IMG/VR virus record: IMGVR_UViG_3300034691_000007
Coordinates: 1 to 50,564 of that record
Length of the DNA: 50,564 nucleotides
Source of the DNA: a virus
Strand: one strand, 5' to 3'
Shown: piece after piece, positions 9,701 to 17,599 of the stretch
Position numbering within the stretch: position 1 is the stretch's first letter
Layout of the letters: every line of letters begins with the position of its first letter
Notes under the pieces: model-generated
The model's input: the letters and a program-made list of their open reading frames with translations, nothing else
The model's database searches: none
Told to the model about the DNA's origin: nothing
Program-made: the position numbers and the translations under genes

Positions 9701-11816
9701 GAAGAAGGTTGACATGTCCAGTAATAACTACTGGGACCTGCAACAGTCTGGTGGTCGTTCTGCTCAGAAGGTTCGTGGTAAGCGTTTGGAAGATGCAACC
9801 TCTACTATCACTGACCCAGCGATGACTAACATCCTTGGCCCAGTAGACAGTATGATTGCGTCGGCCCGCTCTGTCTCTCGTCGTGTGGCAATGCGTGACT
9901 TCACTGAAGCCACCAAGACACGCTTCATGAAACAGTTTGAAGACTTCTTGCCTACAGGTAAGTATGGTCAGAAGGTTTTCCCTAACAGCATTGATGAAGT
10001 AATGCACCGTCCGGGTAAGACTCCTGTTCAGAAAGACTTGGCAGATGCTCGTACCACCTTTGAATACATCCGCTACCTTGAGAACGGTTACATAAACCAC
10101 ATTGACGATGGCTACAAGGCCACTCTGAAGGCGTTGAGTGACGTAGCTGGTAGTGTGGGGTTGTCTAAGGTAGAACGTGGCTTAGGTTGGATGTCAGAGG
10201 GTCGTGGCCCTACTGCTATGGGTAAGAACATTGCCTTTAACATGTACTTGGCTACCAACCCTTTCCGTCAGTTCATTGTTCAGTCTCACCAAGCTGTGCA
10301 GCTCGCTGCTAACTTCCCACGTTGGGTGTTGAGTGGCAAGGCTGTTCCAGAAGTCACTATCCTCACCAGCTACCAGATGGGCTACAAGCCTGCCCAGTAT
10401 CTGTTGAAAGGTGCTGGCCTGACTGAGAAAGAAGCATACGAAATGTTCCGTCAGTTTGAACGTACTGGTCAAGCCGCTGCTGTAGATAAGCAGAACCTGA
10501 TCCGTGGTGCTCTGACAGATGTGGCTGACACCGTAGCCGGTGGTAAGCTCTTCAAGTTTGCTACTGCACCATTGAACTTCATGCGTAAGGTTGGCTTTGA
10601 CGCTGGTGAGAACGTGAACACCATGACTGCGTGGCTTGCCCACCGTGATCAGGCTCTTCGCGCTGGTGAGGACTTCAGTAAGGCTGATGTACAGGACAAG
10701 GTTGCAGGCATGGCCCGTAACTACACCTACAACATGAATGCTGCTGGCGACCTGCCATACAACCAGAACGCCCTAGCTGCTGTGTTCCAGTTCATGCAAG
10801 TGCCACACAAAGCTCTGACAAGCTTCACACTTAACCGTGTGATGACTCCTGTACAGAAGGCTCGGTTGGTAGGCTTCAACGCACTGATGTACACTCTGCC
10901 TCCGGCAGCTATGTACTCCCTGTTCGGTGATGTGCTCCCAGATGATCCTAAGGCTCGTGATGCAGTTGTCCAAGGTCTGGAAGGTTTGATGCTGAACAAG
11001 TTGGTTGAGCTGGGCACAGGTGAGCAATCTCGTATTGACTTCTCTGGTCTGTCTCCAATGGACCTGTATGGTAGCGCTGACTTCATCCACTCTCTGTTTA
11101 CCACAGACGTGGGTGGTATTATCTCTGCTACTCCATCTGGTCAATTGTTCTTCGGTAACAACCCACGGCTGACTAACTTCGCTAAGACTGCTGCTCGGTA
11201 CTTCAACTTGGTTGATGATTACACTGACCCTACTAGCTTTGGTGTGGTGGCTAACGACTTTGCTAAGCTGTCGTCTGGTTACAGTAACGCATTCAAAGCT
11301 GCCTATGCGCTCAAGTACGGCAACAAGATCAACACCACTGGTGGTATCACAGACAACAACGTTACACGTCCTGAGGCTATTGCACAGGTGTTTGGGTTTG
11401 CAACTTTGGATGAAGCCCAGTCCCGCTATGTGAATGACACTACTTACAAGAAGACCAAAGCTTACGAAGATGATGTTCGTCAGTGGTACAAGGACTTCAA
11501 GAAGCATGTCGTCGCTGAGGGTAACACTGGTGATCAACAAGCTCAGATTGTTAAGACGTACAGTGAAGCGTGGCGTGTCTGGGGTAACGATGATGTACGT
11601 GCTCGTCAGATCATTCAAGGCGAATTGCAGAAGGATGTAGCGAGTGGTGACACTCGTATGTACCAGTCTGTAATGCGTATGAACAACATGATGAGTCCAT
11701 CTGAAGTGAAGACTTTGGTTCAGGCAATGCCCGGTTACGATGAGACTAAACGTAAAGCAATGTTGGACACTCTCGACTTTATGAACAGCTACAAAGAAAA
11801 CAAGGAAAATAAATAA
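6756..11816 (+). CDS. Very large internal virion/DNA-ejection protein
   Basis: At 1686 aa this is the largest gene and occupies the slot of T7 gp16-like ejection proteins. Its N-terminal third is Ala/Asn/Asp-rich and helical. The middle contains long helical segments, and the last third has a hydrophobic stretch (VGFNALMYTLPPAAMYSLFG) and the sequence NMNAAGDLPYNQNALAAVFQ. I saw no clear lytic transglycosylase signature (ES...G..Q), so cell-wall cutting during ejection, if any, is not evident here. It should be packed in the capsid and expelled to form the trans-envelope conduit. Its stop overlaps the next start (TAATG). Confidence 0.8.
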   Translation: MASLDQFNPAPVSSIDDFKVDANTTAPVSNRPSNVNLAAHAAAMTNDPKNVVDAFTASNAELDMTGKSQTAQDLVGASRDAAMGANKAALVSYLADPNVSDVDKQRAAAGVYDQTNAIYSTSNVLSNMALSAPAGTKEPVETETARISMADAINEVNDVKRQKQALLNQEVAKADPDMGKALAGFLETLTPGLPEKHVGSIANGLMNGEGHAYAAAAVLMGQSQAAINNTILQAPPEKRMEMIKKVVDMVNQQASIALPGDNDYARVDQLRKVLEDGYYTDFSQVADNITSVLDMTVLGGVAARAARGAGNIAEGVLTGGRLERTAASNFERDAVRTRVQPTTVSQNYKDTNPQLATAAHEAAAADNTEQAAQALYGTSRTDAVGSDILPQVAKKDGSVDNKVGRPERINDGANTPNPEVMDFVNHDGAIYYWQGEKRDMRSRVVNNFEQAKGMNARKEMFQVDALADGVGVKAVYGPPQGGFGSAQEAMDIAKWSLRDSGIDESAITILKREGSDYVPSTVEEMNALRKPQTLLDTKVPLRDAGEPVQASRPFIKDVTGDTRYLKDDDKLIFVSPEAAATLKKSVGTSRRGIVFDDRTGQALVERGTGSPDPASLVQASKTPKEGLVPVDVSGPKPKFGNAIAEIGNHPTTSITSSVKVTKATVPDFLVQVDHTYKFSPGDVAQWAEADVKYNIFDRIDAFNGSGNAGSLQRHILDAHSMLHPNITLGANVAVDKAAGLEKELLKVGDNFAAGFKALPKDRQNFLNSIIKDANEQGIDFNYNKLVADGVTGKEMQVLKDWREYWDTVYHLENRDLAKSLRAQNYHEFVDETQGGTRLFAKPVSRNQVSGDIKIYDHNTDKIRTMRADEVADLYAKDGTIARLRQPIRAEDDAAEYIASVQAPGKNYLRALNDNTQVLNYRKGYYSVHYKDPHFIVKVEKNSRGETLFERAVATAGNAKDADLMVKRMEATDGGTYYRRGDQKKVDMSSNNYWDLQQSGGRSAQKVRGKRLEDATSTITDPAMTNILGPVDSMIASARSVSRRVAMRDFTEATKTRFMKQFEDFLPTGKYGQKVFPNSIDEVMHRPGKTPVQKDLADARTTFEYIRYLENGYINHIDDGYKATLKALSDVAGSVGLSKVERGLGWMSEGRGPTAMGKNIAFNMYLATNPFRQFIVQSHQAVQLAANFPRWVLSGKAVPEVTILTSYQMGYKPAQYLLKGAGLTEKEAYEMFRQFERTGQAAAVDKQNLIRGALTDVADTVAGGKLFKFATAPLNFMRKVGFDAGENVNTMTAWLAHRDQALRAGEDFSKADVQDKVAGMARNYTYNMNAAGDLPYNQNALAAVFQFMQVPHKALTSFTLNRVMTPVQKARLVGFNALMYTLPPAAMYSLFGDVLPDDPKARDAVVQGLEGLMLNKLVELGTGEQSRIDFSGLSPMDLYGSADFIHSLFTTDVGGIISATPSGQLFFGNNPRLTNFAKTAARYFNLVDDYTDPTSFGVVANDFAKLSSGYSNAFKAAYALKYGNKINTTGGITDNNVTRPEAIAQVFGFATLDEAQSRYVNDTTYKKTKAYEDDVRQWYKDFKKHVVAEGNTGDQQAQIVKTYSEAWRVWGNDDVRARQIIQGELQKDVASGDTRMYQSVMRMNNMMSPSEVKTLVQAMPGYDETKRKAMLDTLDFMNSYKENKENK

Positions 11817-13612
11817 TGGCAGACTTTACCGTTGGGACGGAGACTCAAGCTGGGGCGAACATTCGCCCTAGTGCTCCAGTTACAACCCCAAGTGTCGTTG
11901 GCCCAGTTGTTGATATTGCCTCTAAAGTAGTAGGGGCTGGTATCAACGGCTTCTTCTCTGGCCAGCAAAATCAACAAGAAGTACAACGGCAGACTGCCAT
12001 TAACTCCAACATTGAGTCTTTCACTCAGGCTCAGTTGAAGCTAGCATCTGCTGTAGATACAGGCTCCATGTCAAGTGCGGAGGCGCGTATGCGCCAACGT
12101 GCTAACTACACGGCAGCCATTGCCAACAACCCCGGCCTAGTTAACCAACTGGCAGATGTTCAGAAGAGTCTGACCACTACAGTTGGCTTGGCTAAGAACG
12201 TGGCTGATGGTACAGAGACCGAACAGAATAACCTTGCTAACGAGAAGGCTGCCAGCGCTGCTGGTTGGATTCCACCTAACGCAAGCCCATCTGATCGGGC
12301 CTCGGCTACACAGTCCTATCTCCAGTTCCAGCGTGGGCAAGAGGACATTAAGGCACAGGCTGCGAGCATTGGCTTACAGCGCGCGAAGATTGGCCTGCAA
12401 GCTGACGGCATTGGCCTTCAGTCTGCAAGCGTTCAGTTGCAAAGTGCTAAGATTGGATTGATGCAGAAGAATCGGGAGGAGCAGTCTCGAACTGCTTTGG
12501 GGAATATTGCAGATGGTTACAGCCAGAAGTTTGCTAACGACTTGTCGAGCATTCAGCAGCAAGTAGCTAACGGCACTATGACTCAACAACAAGGGATTGA
12601 ACAGGCTAACACATTGCATGCTAACCTGTTGGGTATTGTGAACAAGGTTGGTGGAGACGCTCCGTCGTCTAACTTGTCTAACACCATTGCTCCAATGACT
12701 GAGCGTTATAACAACGCTGTCAAGTTCTTGAGTGGTGATATTGACAAGCAAGTGCTGGAGAATCAGAACACCATTGCTGACGCTAAGCAGAAGCTCTTGA
12801 TCAAGGCTGACCCTGATACCTCTCGTGTCATTGCTGTAAGCCAGATGTTCCCATCTGCTGCATTGACCCTGATGCCTGCTGTCAACAACAAAGTGTTGGG
12901 TATCCTTGGTAAGAACATGGACCCTACCACTAAACCTAACGATCCACACCCAGATAGCGATAGTGACAAGGCAGACCACCAGACTTATCTGAATCTGCTG
13001 AAGGTCAACATGAATGCTGTGACTACTGGCGTTAAGACTGGTCCTAAGGATGCAGCGGCAGCCAATACTCCAGCAGAAGTTGACACTCACGTTAGCCAAG
13101 TGCTGAAGGGTATCAACGCGTATCAGATGGCAGTAAGCGATCCTAAAGACTACAACCAAGTTGTGGACTGGCTGGCTAGCCCTGAGTTTGGTAAGTATGC
13201 GTCTGGTCGTGGCATTCCGTCTGACACAGCCACTCAGGCTAAGCAAGTGTTGCAAGAGCAGTATGAGAATACTGTCCTGCCACTGATCAAGACTGAGTAT
13301 GACAACGCTGTTACTGTGAAGCGTACACCTGTTCAGAATCCTAAGAATGGCCAGATTGATGCACAGACTACCACCACTGAAGCAAGCGCTAATATCAAAC
13401 CTGTATTCACAGGCGCTGGTATTACCTTCCTCCCAGTTGATGGTGCTGATGCTGCAACTAAGGCTAAGGCTAAGGACTTGAACGCCAAGGTAGCCCCTGT
13501 TGTGAACCGTCTGATTCGTATGGGCGCTCACCTCAATGGCAACCAGAACTACAAGCAAGTATATGAGTCGCAATACTCTGCACTGTTCGGTGCTGAGCTA
13601 CCTAAGGAATAA
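11816..13612 (+). CDS. Internal virion protein with heptad-repeat helix
   Basis: A 598-aa, mostly helical, Ala/Gln-rich protein translated from the TAATG overlap with the 1686-aa protein. Residues about 182-216 contain five consecutive 7-residue repeats of the form (K/G)IGLQ(S/A)A, predicting a regular amphipathic or coiled-coil helix. Position and size correspond to the gp15-type partner of the large ejection protein. It is probably part of the internal core and the ejection tube. No enzymatic motif was found. Confidence 0.72.
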   Translation: MADFTVGTETQAGANIRPSAPVTTPSVVGPVVDIASKVVGAGINGFFSGQQNQQEVQRQTAINSNIESFTQAQLKLASAVDTGSMSSAEARMRQRANYTAAIANNPGLVNQLADVQKSLTTTVGLAKNVADGTETEQNNLANEKAASAAGWIPPNASPSDRASATQSYLQFQRGQEDIKAQAASIGLQRAKIGLQADGIGLQSASVQLQSAKIGLMQKNREEQSRTALGNIADGYSQKFANDLSSIQQQVANGTMTQQQGIEQANTLHANLLGIVNKVGGDAPSSNLSNTIAPMTERYNNAVKFLSGDIDKQVLENQNTIADAKQKLLIKADPDTSRVIAVSQMFPSAALTLMPAVNNKVLGILGKNMDPTTKPNDPHPDSDSDKADHQTYLNLLKVNMNAVTTGVKTGPKDAAAANTPAEVDTHVSQVLKGINAYQMAVSDPKDYNQVVDWLASPEFGKYASGRGIPSDTATQAKQVLQEQYENTVLPLIKTEYDNAVTVKRTPVQNPKNGQIDAQTTTTEASANIKPVFTGAGITFLPVDGADAATKAKAKDLNAKVAPVVNRLIRMGAHLNGNQNYKQVYESQYSALFGAELPKE

Positions 13613-13616
13613 GATT

Positions 13617-13718
13617 ATGGCTAAGGCAAAGAAAGCACTACCTAAAGGTTTCGTCCCATTCGGTAAGGGCGGTAAGAAAGCCCCAGCTAAGAAGGCTCCA
13701 GCAAAGAAAGGAAAGTAA
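13617..13718 (+). CDS. 33-aa Lys-rich basic peptide
   Basis: A small gene with AAGGA eight bases before ATG 13617. The product is 33 residues, 13 of them Lys, ending in two KKAPA repeats and KKGK, like a histone-tail or H1-like sequence. It sits between the last ejection protein and the lysozyme in the late operon, so it is expected late and could be a virion peptide. It could bind DNA or neutralise charge during packaging. It is also a chemically attractive acceptor for side-chain modification, but nothing in the sequence proves that. Confidence 0.7.
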   Translation: MAKAKKALPKGFVPFGKGGKKAPAKKAPAKKGK

Positions 13719-13721
13719 GCC

Positions 13722-14204
13722 ATGGCAGTTGATGTATCAAAATGGCTGAAGGCTGCGGGGTTGTCCACTGCTATGGTTCTTGCGGGAACTATGGCAGCTA
13801 AGTGGGAGGGTAAGGTGAACACCACTTACCTTGACCCCATAGGCGTCCCCACGAGCTGCTACGGCCACACTGGGCCTGAGGTTAAGCTAGGACAAAGGTT
13901 CACTGACGAGCAGTGCTTACAGCAGCTCTCAGAGGATTTGAAGAAGCATGATGTATGGTTGATGAATGCCGTCAAGGTGCCCATGAACGATTACATCCAT
14001 GCTGCTATGCTTGACTTTACTTTTAACAAAGGGGTTGGGAATTTACAGTCTAGCACCATGCTGATCTATCTCAATCAGGGGCACTACAAAGAGGCATGCA
14101 ACGAGTTGTCCAAGTGGGTGTACGCTAAGAAGAAGAAGCTTCCGGGCTTAGTAGCGAGAGCAGCCGATGAACAAGCTATGTGCATGAAAGGGGTAGGGGT
14201 ATGA
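13722..14204 (+). CDS. SAR-type endolysin (GH24 lysozyme)
   Basis: A 160-aa muramidase cutting the MurNAc-GlcNAc bond of peptidoglycan. The catalytic triad is intact with classic spacing: E29, eight residues, D38, five residues, T44, followed by the conserved YGHTG. Residues about 11-26 (AAGLSTAMVLAGTMAA) form a weakly hydrophobic Ala/Gly-rich N-terminal helix directly before the catalytic Glu. This is the design of signal-anchor-release lysozymes such as P21 R. Several Cys are present (C46 in TSCYGHT), fitting disulphide control. Export would be by the host Sec system, with release when the membrane is depolarised. Spanin and holin-like genes follow. Confidence 0.92.
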   Translation: MAVDVSKWLKAAGLSTAMVLAGTMAAKWEGKVNTTYLDPIGVPTSCYGHTGPEVKLGQRFTDEQCLQQLSEDLKKHDVWLMNAVKVPMNDYIHAAMLDFTFNKGVGNLQSSTMLIYLNQGHYKEACNELSKWVYAKKKKLPGLVARAADEQAMCMKGVGV

Positions 14205-14653
14205 ATGAAGCATGGAAGGTAGGTTCCTTCGCCATCCTGCTGGTGTTGTGCGTGGCCTTAGCTGGCCTGTTAGCGTACCAGCACCAGAAGACTGGTGTAT
14301 TACAGGACAAGGTAACGGACTTGACGGAGCAAGTAGGTAAGGCCAATGAGGAGCTAGGCAAGAATGCTACAAGCTGTGCTACAACTGATGCGGTAGTTGC
14401 TGACAACAAAGCCACAGAGGACGAGTACGATGTAGCTCAGAAAACCATTAATGCCAACCTAGAGAAAGGTCTGGTGCTGAGCATTAAGGAAGCACAGGTC
14501 AAACAAAATGACAAGAGTGAAACCGTTAAGAGTGTTAATGCTAGTACCGATGCTGTACTTGCTGACAGCATGTGGCAGTCATACTGTACAGTCCAACCAG
14601 ACGATACTGATTGCACCGCCAGACGCGCTGCTCTCAAAGTGCCTGTACACTAA
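14201..14653 (+). CDS. Rz: i-spanin (Rz-like)
   Basis: Start set at ATG 14201, overlapping the lysozyme stop (ATGA), which gives 150 aa. An N-terminal transmembrane helix (SFAILLVLCVALAGLLAY) is followed by a long Gln/Glu/Lys helix with coiled-coil character, the form of inner-membrane spanins. With the embedded lipoprotein gene at 14508 it would bridge inner and outer membranes and fuse them in the last step of lysis. Confidence 0.88.
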   Translation: MNEAWKVGSFAILLVLCVALAGLLAYQHQKTGVLQDKVTDLTEQVGKANEELGKNATSCATTDAVVADNKATEDEYDVAQKTINANLEKGLVLSIKEAQVKQNDKSETVKSVNASTDAVLADSMWQSYCTVQPDDTDCTARRAALKVPVH

Positions 14654-14783
14654 GCCCCCTGAGGTGGAGCTTGTTGCTATGACTAAGGCGTACAACGAGC
14701 AGACCATTAACATGGGTAAGTGTGACGCTAAGCTCAGGGACTTGAGGACATGGAAGGCCAAGCAGAAGGAGATTTACAAATGA
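14508..14783 (+). CDS. Rz1: o-spanin lipoprotein (Rz1-like), embedded in Rz
   Basis: A 91-aa protein encoded in another frame, starting inside Rz and ending 130 bases beyond it. It has a typical lipoprotein signal: basic MTRVKPLR, hydrophobic VLMLVPMLYLL, then the lipobox LTAC, with lipidation expected at the Cys. The mature part is about 70 residues with Pro-containing IAPPDA near its start. Together with Rz it completes a partly nested two-component spanin. Its stop overlaps the next start (AAATGA at 14780). Confidence 0.9.
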   Translation: MTRVKPLRVLMLVPMLYLLTACGSHTVQSNQTILIAPPDALLSKCLYTKPPEVELVAMTKAYNEQTINMGKCDAKLRDLRTWKAKQKEIYK

Positions 14784-15109
14784 CCCTTAGCGAGTCTTTG
14801 AAACTCATCCCTAGTTGGGTTCAGGTACTGTTTACAGTTGGGGGTTTGGTGTTCGGAGGGGGCGTATTATACGCTGATGTGCAGGATATCAAGAAGGGGC
14901 AGGAGCGTACTGAAGTTGTACTGTCTCAGTATAGTCAGACAGTAGGGCAAGTCAGTGGCTTGGAAATCAAGCTAGCCTTGGCAGACAAGACTAACGAAAG
15001 GATCATGACAGCTCTAGAGAAGCTGTCAGGTGCTGTAGATGTTCTTAGTGTCAGTGTAGCTCGTATTGATGAACGTACAAGACCCAAAGATAAAGTAACT
15101 AGTAGATAA
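14780..15109 (+). CDS. One-TM membrane protein, holin/pinholin candidate
   Basis: Start ATG 14780 is supported by a strong AGAAGGAGA nine bases upstream, giving 109 aa. One transmembrane segment lies at about residues 12-30 (VQVLFTVGGLVFGGGVLYA) after a short N-terminus. It is followed by a long soluble helical tail with coiled-coil periodicity and a basic end. It is the last gene of the lysis cluster, and no other holin is apparent, so a holin or holin-regulating role is plausible. One-TM proteins with coiled-coil tails are also used for other membrane functions. Confidence 0.6.
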   Translation: MTLSESLKLIPSWVQVLFTVGGLVFGGGVLYADVQDIKKGQERTEVVLSQYSQTVGQVSGLEIKLALADKTNERIMTALEKLSGAVDVLSVSVARIDERTRPKDKVTSR

Positions 15110-15116
15110 ACAATCG

Positions 15117-15142
15117 GGGGAGCCTAAGAAGCTCCCCTTTTT
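15117..15142 (+). terminator. Terminator at the convergent junction
   Basis: GGGGAGC (15117-15123), loop CTAAGAA, GCTCCCC (15131-15137), then TTTTT (15138-15142). A perfect 7-bp GC-rich stem with a U-tract ends the plus-strand structural/lysis operon. On the opposite strand the stem is followed only by GATTGTTT, so termination of leftward transcripts would be weaker. Confidence 0.9.
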
Positions 15143-15190
15143 GTTGCCCAAAATATTTTCTAGGAAAAATTAAGGGCGTTGGCTATTGCA

Positions 15191-15391
15191 TTACTCCCCC
15201 TCGAAGAAGCCCTCACAGGCTAGGTCGTGGAAGATAATAACAATGGCCTTGATGATTTGGGGGTCAAGATCGACCCCCTCCTCAATGAAGCGTTCAAGGT
15301 CGCTAATCTTGAACTCCAGAATGTCTTTCCCCATACCAATTACAACATCAGCATCAGGTGCTGGGGGAAACATACTAATCACGTTTGACAT
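15191..15391 (-). CDS. Small acidic hypothetical protein, last gene of the leftward block
   Basis: A 66-aa acidic protein (sequence features DILEFKISDLERFIEEGVDL) with GGAG eight bases before the ATG. It is the promoter-distal end of the nucleotide-metabolism operon, after the ribonucleotide reductase gene. No family was recognised. It has no membrane segment. Confidence 0.6.
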   Translation of the reverse strand: MSNVISMFPPAPDADVVIGMGKDILEFKISDLERFIEEGVDLDPQIIKAIVIIFHDLACEGFFEGE

Positions 15392-15438
15392 ATGGTGCGC
15401 TCCAGAGATTGATTGGTGGGAACGTTATGTCAGGCCAC

Positions 15439-17298
15439 TCATACGATTTCGCAGAAGCCACCGGCACACGCAAGTTCTGCTTTGAGGTCGATGGCTTTAC
15501 CATCAGACTCAAATACTTCGTCGATGTTAATGGCATTAAGAAAAGGAAGCAGGCGCTCATACTCCTCCTTCGAGCAGTCCTCAAAAGGAAGCTGGGGATA
15601 TGCCTCAGCACCAAAGTAAGGGAGAACACTAATGCCGTTGTAGAAGCGTTGATTCTTCCACATCCAGATTGTCAGCTCTTCCCACTCACCGTCCTTCACA
15701 CTGATAGTGCAGGACACGTTGTGTTTGTTGCTACCAATCAAGTGACCATTAGCCACCCACTCACCACTGACTTGCTTGACTCGTTCCAGCAGATCAAGCA
15801 TGGTCTCAGTCCGCACACAAGCCCCGTCAGGCGCTTTCTGTGGGAAGGACAATACTACCTGATGGGGAACCATCACATCCTGCTCTACAAGCTCAGGAGC
15901 GACCCTCATCATGTACTGTGCTAGTTCTTCATCTTTGCCAGCTCGCATTCGACGAATGTAGAAATCGTTATGCCAAGCATGAATCCCACTACTACAGCCA
16001 AGCACAAGACTAGTGGTCCCGGCAGGTTTAACAGTGGTGATGCGATCAGCAGGATTGATGCCAATGGCGTTAGCCACATTAATGTTGACTTCCTTAGCAA
16101 CATCAGCCGCTTCTCCCATGTCAAGTTCAGTGACAGTCTTACTGGCAATGCCAGTCATACTTACACCTAGAAGTGAACCACGCTCACATGTTTCACGCCA
16201 CTTCGGGTTAAGGTAATGGAAATCAGTGTAACCTGCTTGGAGAGTACCAATGAAAGTAGCAGCCGCTGTAACATCGTTAAAGTCCTGTTGGTCTTTGATG
16301 AGACTGGCATTAATCTCTGTCAGGTTACACATCTGGTATGGTTCAAGTGCAATCTCGCAACATGGGTTAGTGCCCCAGTCACGATTGTTGTTCCAGTACA
16401 CTCCCGGCTCACCACAGCCAGACTCTTCTACACGCTTCATCAAAGCGAAGAACTCTTCTTCCGTTACCTCACCCCTGATGAGGACAGCAGAGTTATTCGA
16501 GCGTGCTCGGTATGGGTGTGTTTCCCACCAGTTGCCAGACTTGCATGTAATCATTTCCTCATCTGTTCTGTCGAACAGTGAGATCATGGCAGCGCGACGA
16601 ATACCACCAGCAAGCACAGCATCTGCAATAATGCATGCAGCATCATGAACCTCGATAGGTTTCAGCTTGCGGCCAACAGCTCCGCCGAAGAGCGTGACAA
16701 GGGCTTCAACACAGGCCTTGAGTGGGGCTGGGCCGGGGGCTTGGCCTCCGGTGGTAACAAGTTCACTTCCTTTTTCTCTGATGTCACGATAATCAAAGAC
16801 AGGAAGAGCGCCACCAGTAAGAAAAGCTTTAGCAACCACTTTAATAGCATCAGCCCAGCCGACGATAGAATCTTGAATCTGGAACTTGTGAACATAAGCG
16901 TTCTTAGGTGCAGTTACAGAGGGCAGCTTGTTCACATGAACAGACTGAACACTGTAACCCATACCTGTGCCTCCCAGTAGGAGAAACATAAGTTCGGGGA
17001 AGAAGTGATAATCTTCCGCTGGCATGTATGCACAATTGAAGATGCGGTTATGCGCAAGCTCAATAGGACGGCCACCAAACTGTAATGAGCGCATCGAAGG
17101 AAGAACCCGCTTAGTATTAACAAACTGGTCATAAACGACAGCGATGTCGTCAGCCAGTTCGGGGTACTTCCGTTGATGCATTTCTTTATTGCGTTGTACA
17201 ATCTCACCATAGTTCTCCCGGCGTCCCTTATCAGCACGGAACTTGGCATACTTGTTGAACACTGTAATATCAGACAGTGCTTTCTTATCAGCTTCCAT
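15439..17298 (-). CDS. nrdJ: Adenosylcobalamin-dependent (class II) ribonucleotide reductase
   Basis: A 619-aa enzyme that reduces ribonucleotides to deoxyribonucleotides using a B12-generated thiyl radical. The 10-stranded barrel hallmarks are present: FNCAY early (redox Cys), then NPCCEIALE containing the N-x-C-x-E radical site. The C-terminal tail ends in CAGGFCEIV, the CxxxxC shuttle pair. Size and tail fit monomeric class II enzymes. Start placed at ATG 17298, overlapping the TGA of the preceding small gene, where a TTG at 17301 is the alternative. With ThyX, the HAD protein and the diphosphohydrolase-like protein upstream it would raise dNTP supply. It needs host cobalamin. Confidence 0.93.
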   Translation of the reverse strand: MEADKKALSDITVFNKYAKFRADKGRRENYGEIVQRNKEMHQRKYPELADDIAVVYDQFVNTKRVLPSMRSLQFGGRPIELAHNRIFNCAYMPAEDYHFFPELMFLLLGGTGMGYSVQSVHVNKLPSVTAPKNAYVHKFQIQDSIVGWADAIKVVAKAFLTGGALPVFDYRDIREKGSELVTTGGQAPGPAPLKACVEALVTLFGGAVGRKLKPIEVHDAACIIADAVLAGGIRRAAMISLFDRTDEEMITCKSGNWWETHPYRARSNNSAVLIRGEVTEEEFFALMKRVEESGCGEPGVYWNNNRDWGTNPCCEIALEPYQMCNLTEINASLIKDQQDFNDVTAAATFIGTLQAGYTDFHYLNPKWRETCERGSLLGVSMTGIASKTVTELDMGEAADVAKEVNINVANAIGINPADRITTVKPAGTTSLVLGCSSGIHAWHNDFYIRRMRAGKDEELAQYMMRVAPELVEQDVMVPHQVVLSFPQKAPDGACVRTETMLDLLERVKQVSGEWVANGHLIGSNKHNVSCTISVKDGEWEELTIWMWKNQRFYNGISVLPYFGAEAYPQLPFEDCSKEEYERLLPFLNAINIDEVFESDGKAIDLKAELACAGGFCEIV

Positions 17299-17459
17299 CA
17301 ATTGAACTTCTCCAGAAATAGGCTTAGTGCTTCATACTCTTTTGACAGCTTGATGTATTGAGGCTCACGCTGCCAACTGTCATAATGGTCTAGCTTGTAG
17401 CGACGCAGTTCATTCGCCACAGCTACGATTCTAACGATCGCTTGATCCCGGCTAATCAT
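17298..17459 (-). CDS. Small helical hypothetical protein (53 aa)
   Basis: A 53-aa frame between the small membrane gene and nrdJ, with TAATG overlap at its start and TGATG at its end, so it is translationally coupled on both sides. The protein is charged and helical (IVRIVAVANELRRYKLDHYD), with no Cys and no membrane helix. No family was recognised. Its reality rests on the gap-filling coupled overlaps. Confidence 0.65.
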   Translation of the reverse strand: MISRDQAIVRIVAVANELRRYKLDHYDSWQREPQYIKLSKEYEALSLFLEKFN

Positions 17460-17599
17460 TACTCTTTCTCTTCTTTCGGTGGCTCAGTCTCTGTAAATAG
17501 TACCAAAGGGAATAAGCCGTAACGTGCAAACAGCACGAGGAACAGGGCTGTTACCAGCCCGGTTGCCAGACAACATGCCAGTAGAGTGAACGTACTCAC
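17459..17599 (-). CDS. Small one-TM membrane protein (46 aa)
   Basis: Start is GTG at 17599, inside the PhoH stop (GTGA) with GGAGG eight bases upstream; this is better than an upstream ATG without a ribosome site. Residues 4-35 are almost all hydrophobic (LLACCLATGLVTALFLVLFA), followed by a short acidic/basic tail TEPPKEEKE. It is likely an inner-membrane peptide with its C-terminus outside the bilayer. Function unknown. Confidence 0.65.
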   Translation of the reverse strand: MSTFTLLACCLATGLVTALFLVLFARYGLFPLVLFTETEPPKEEKE

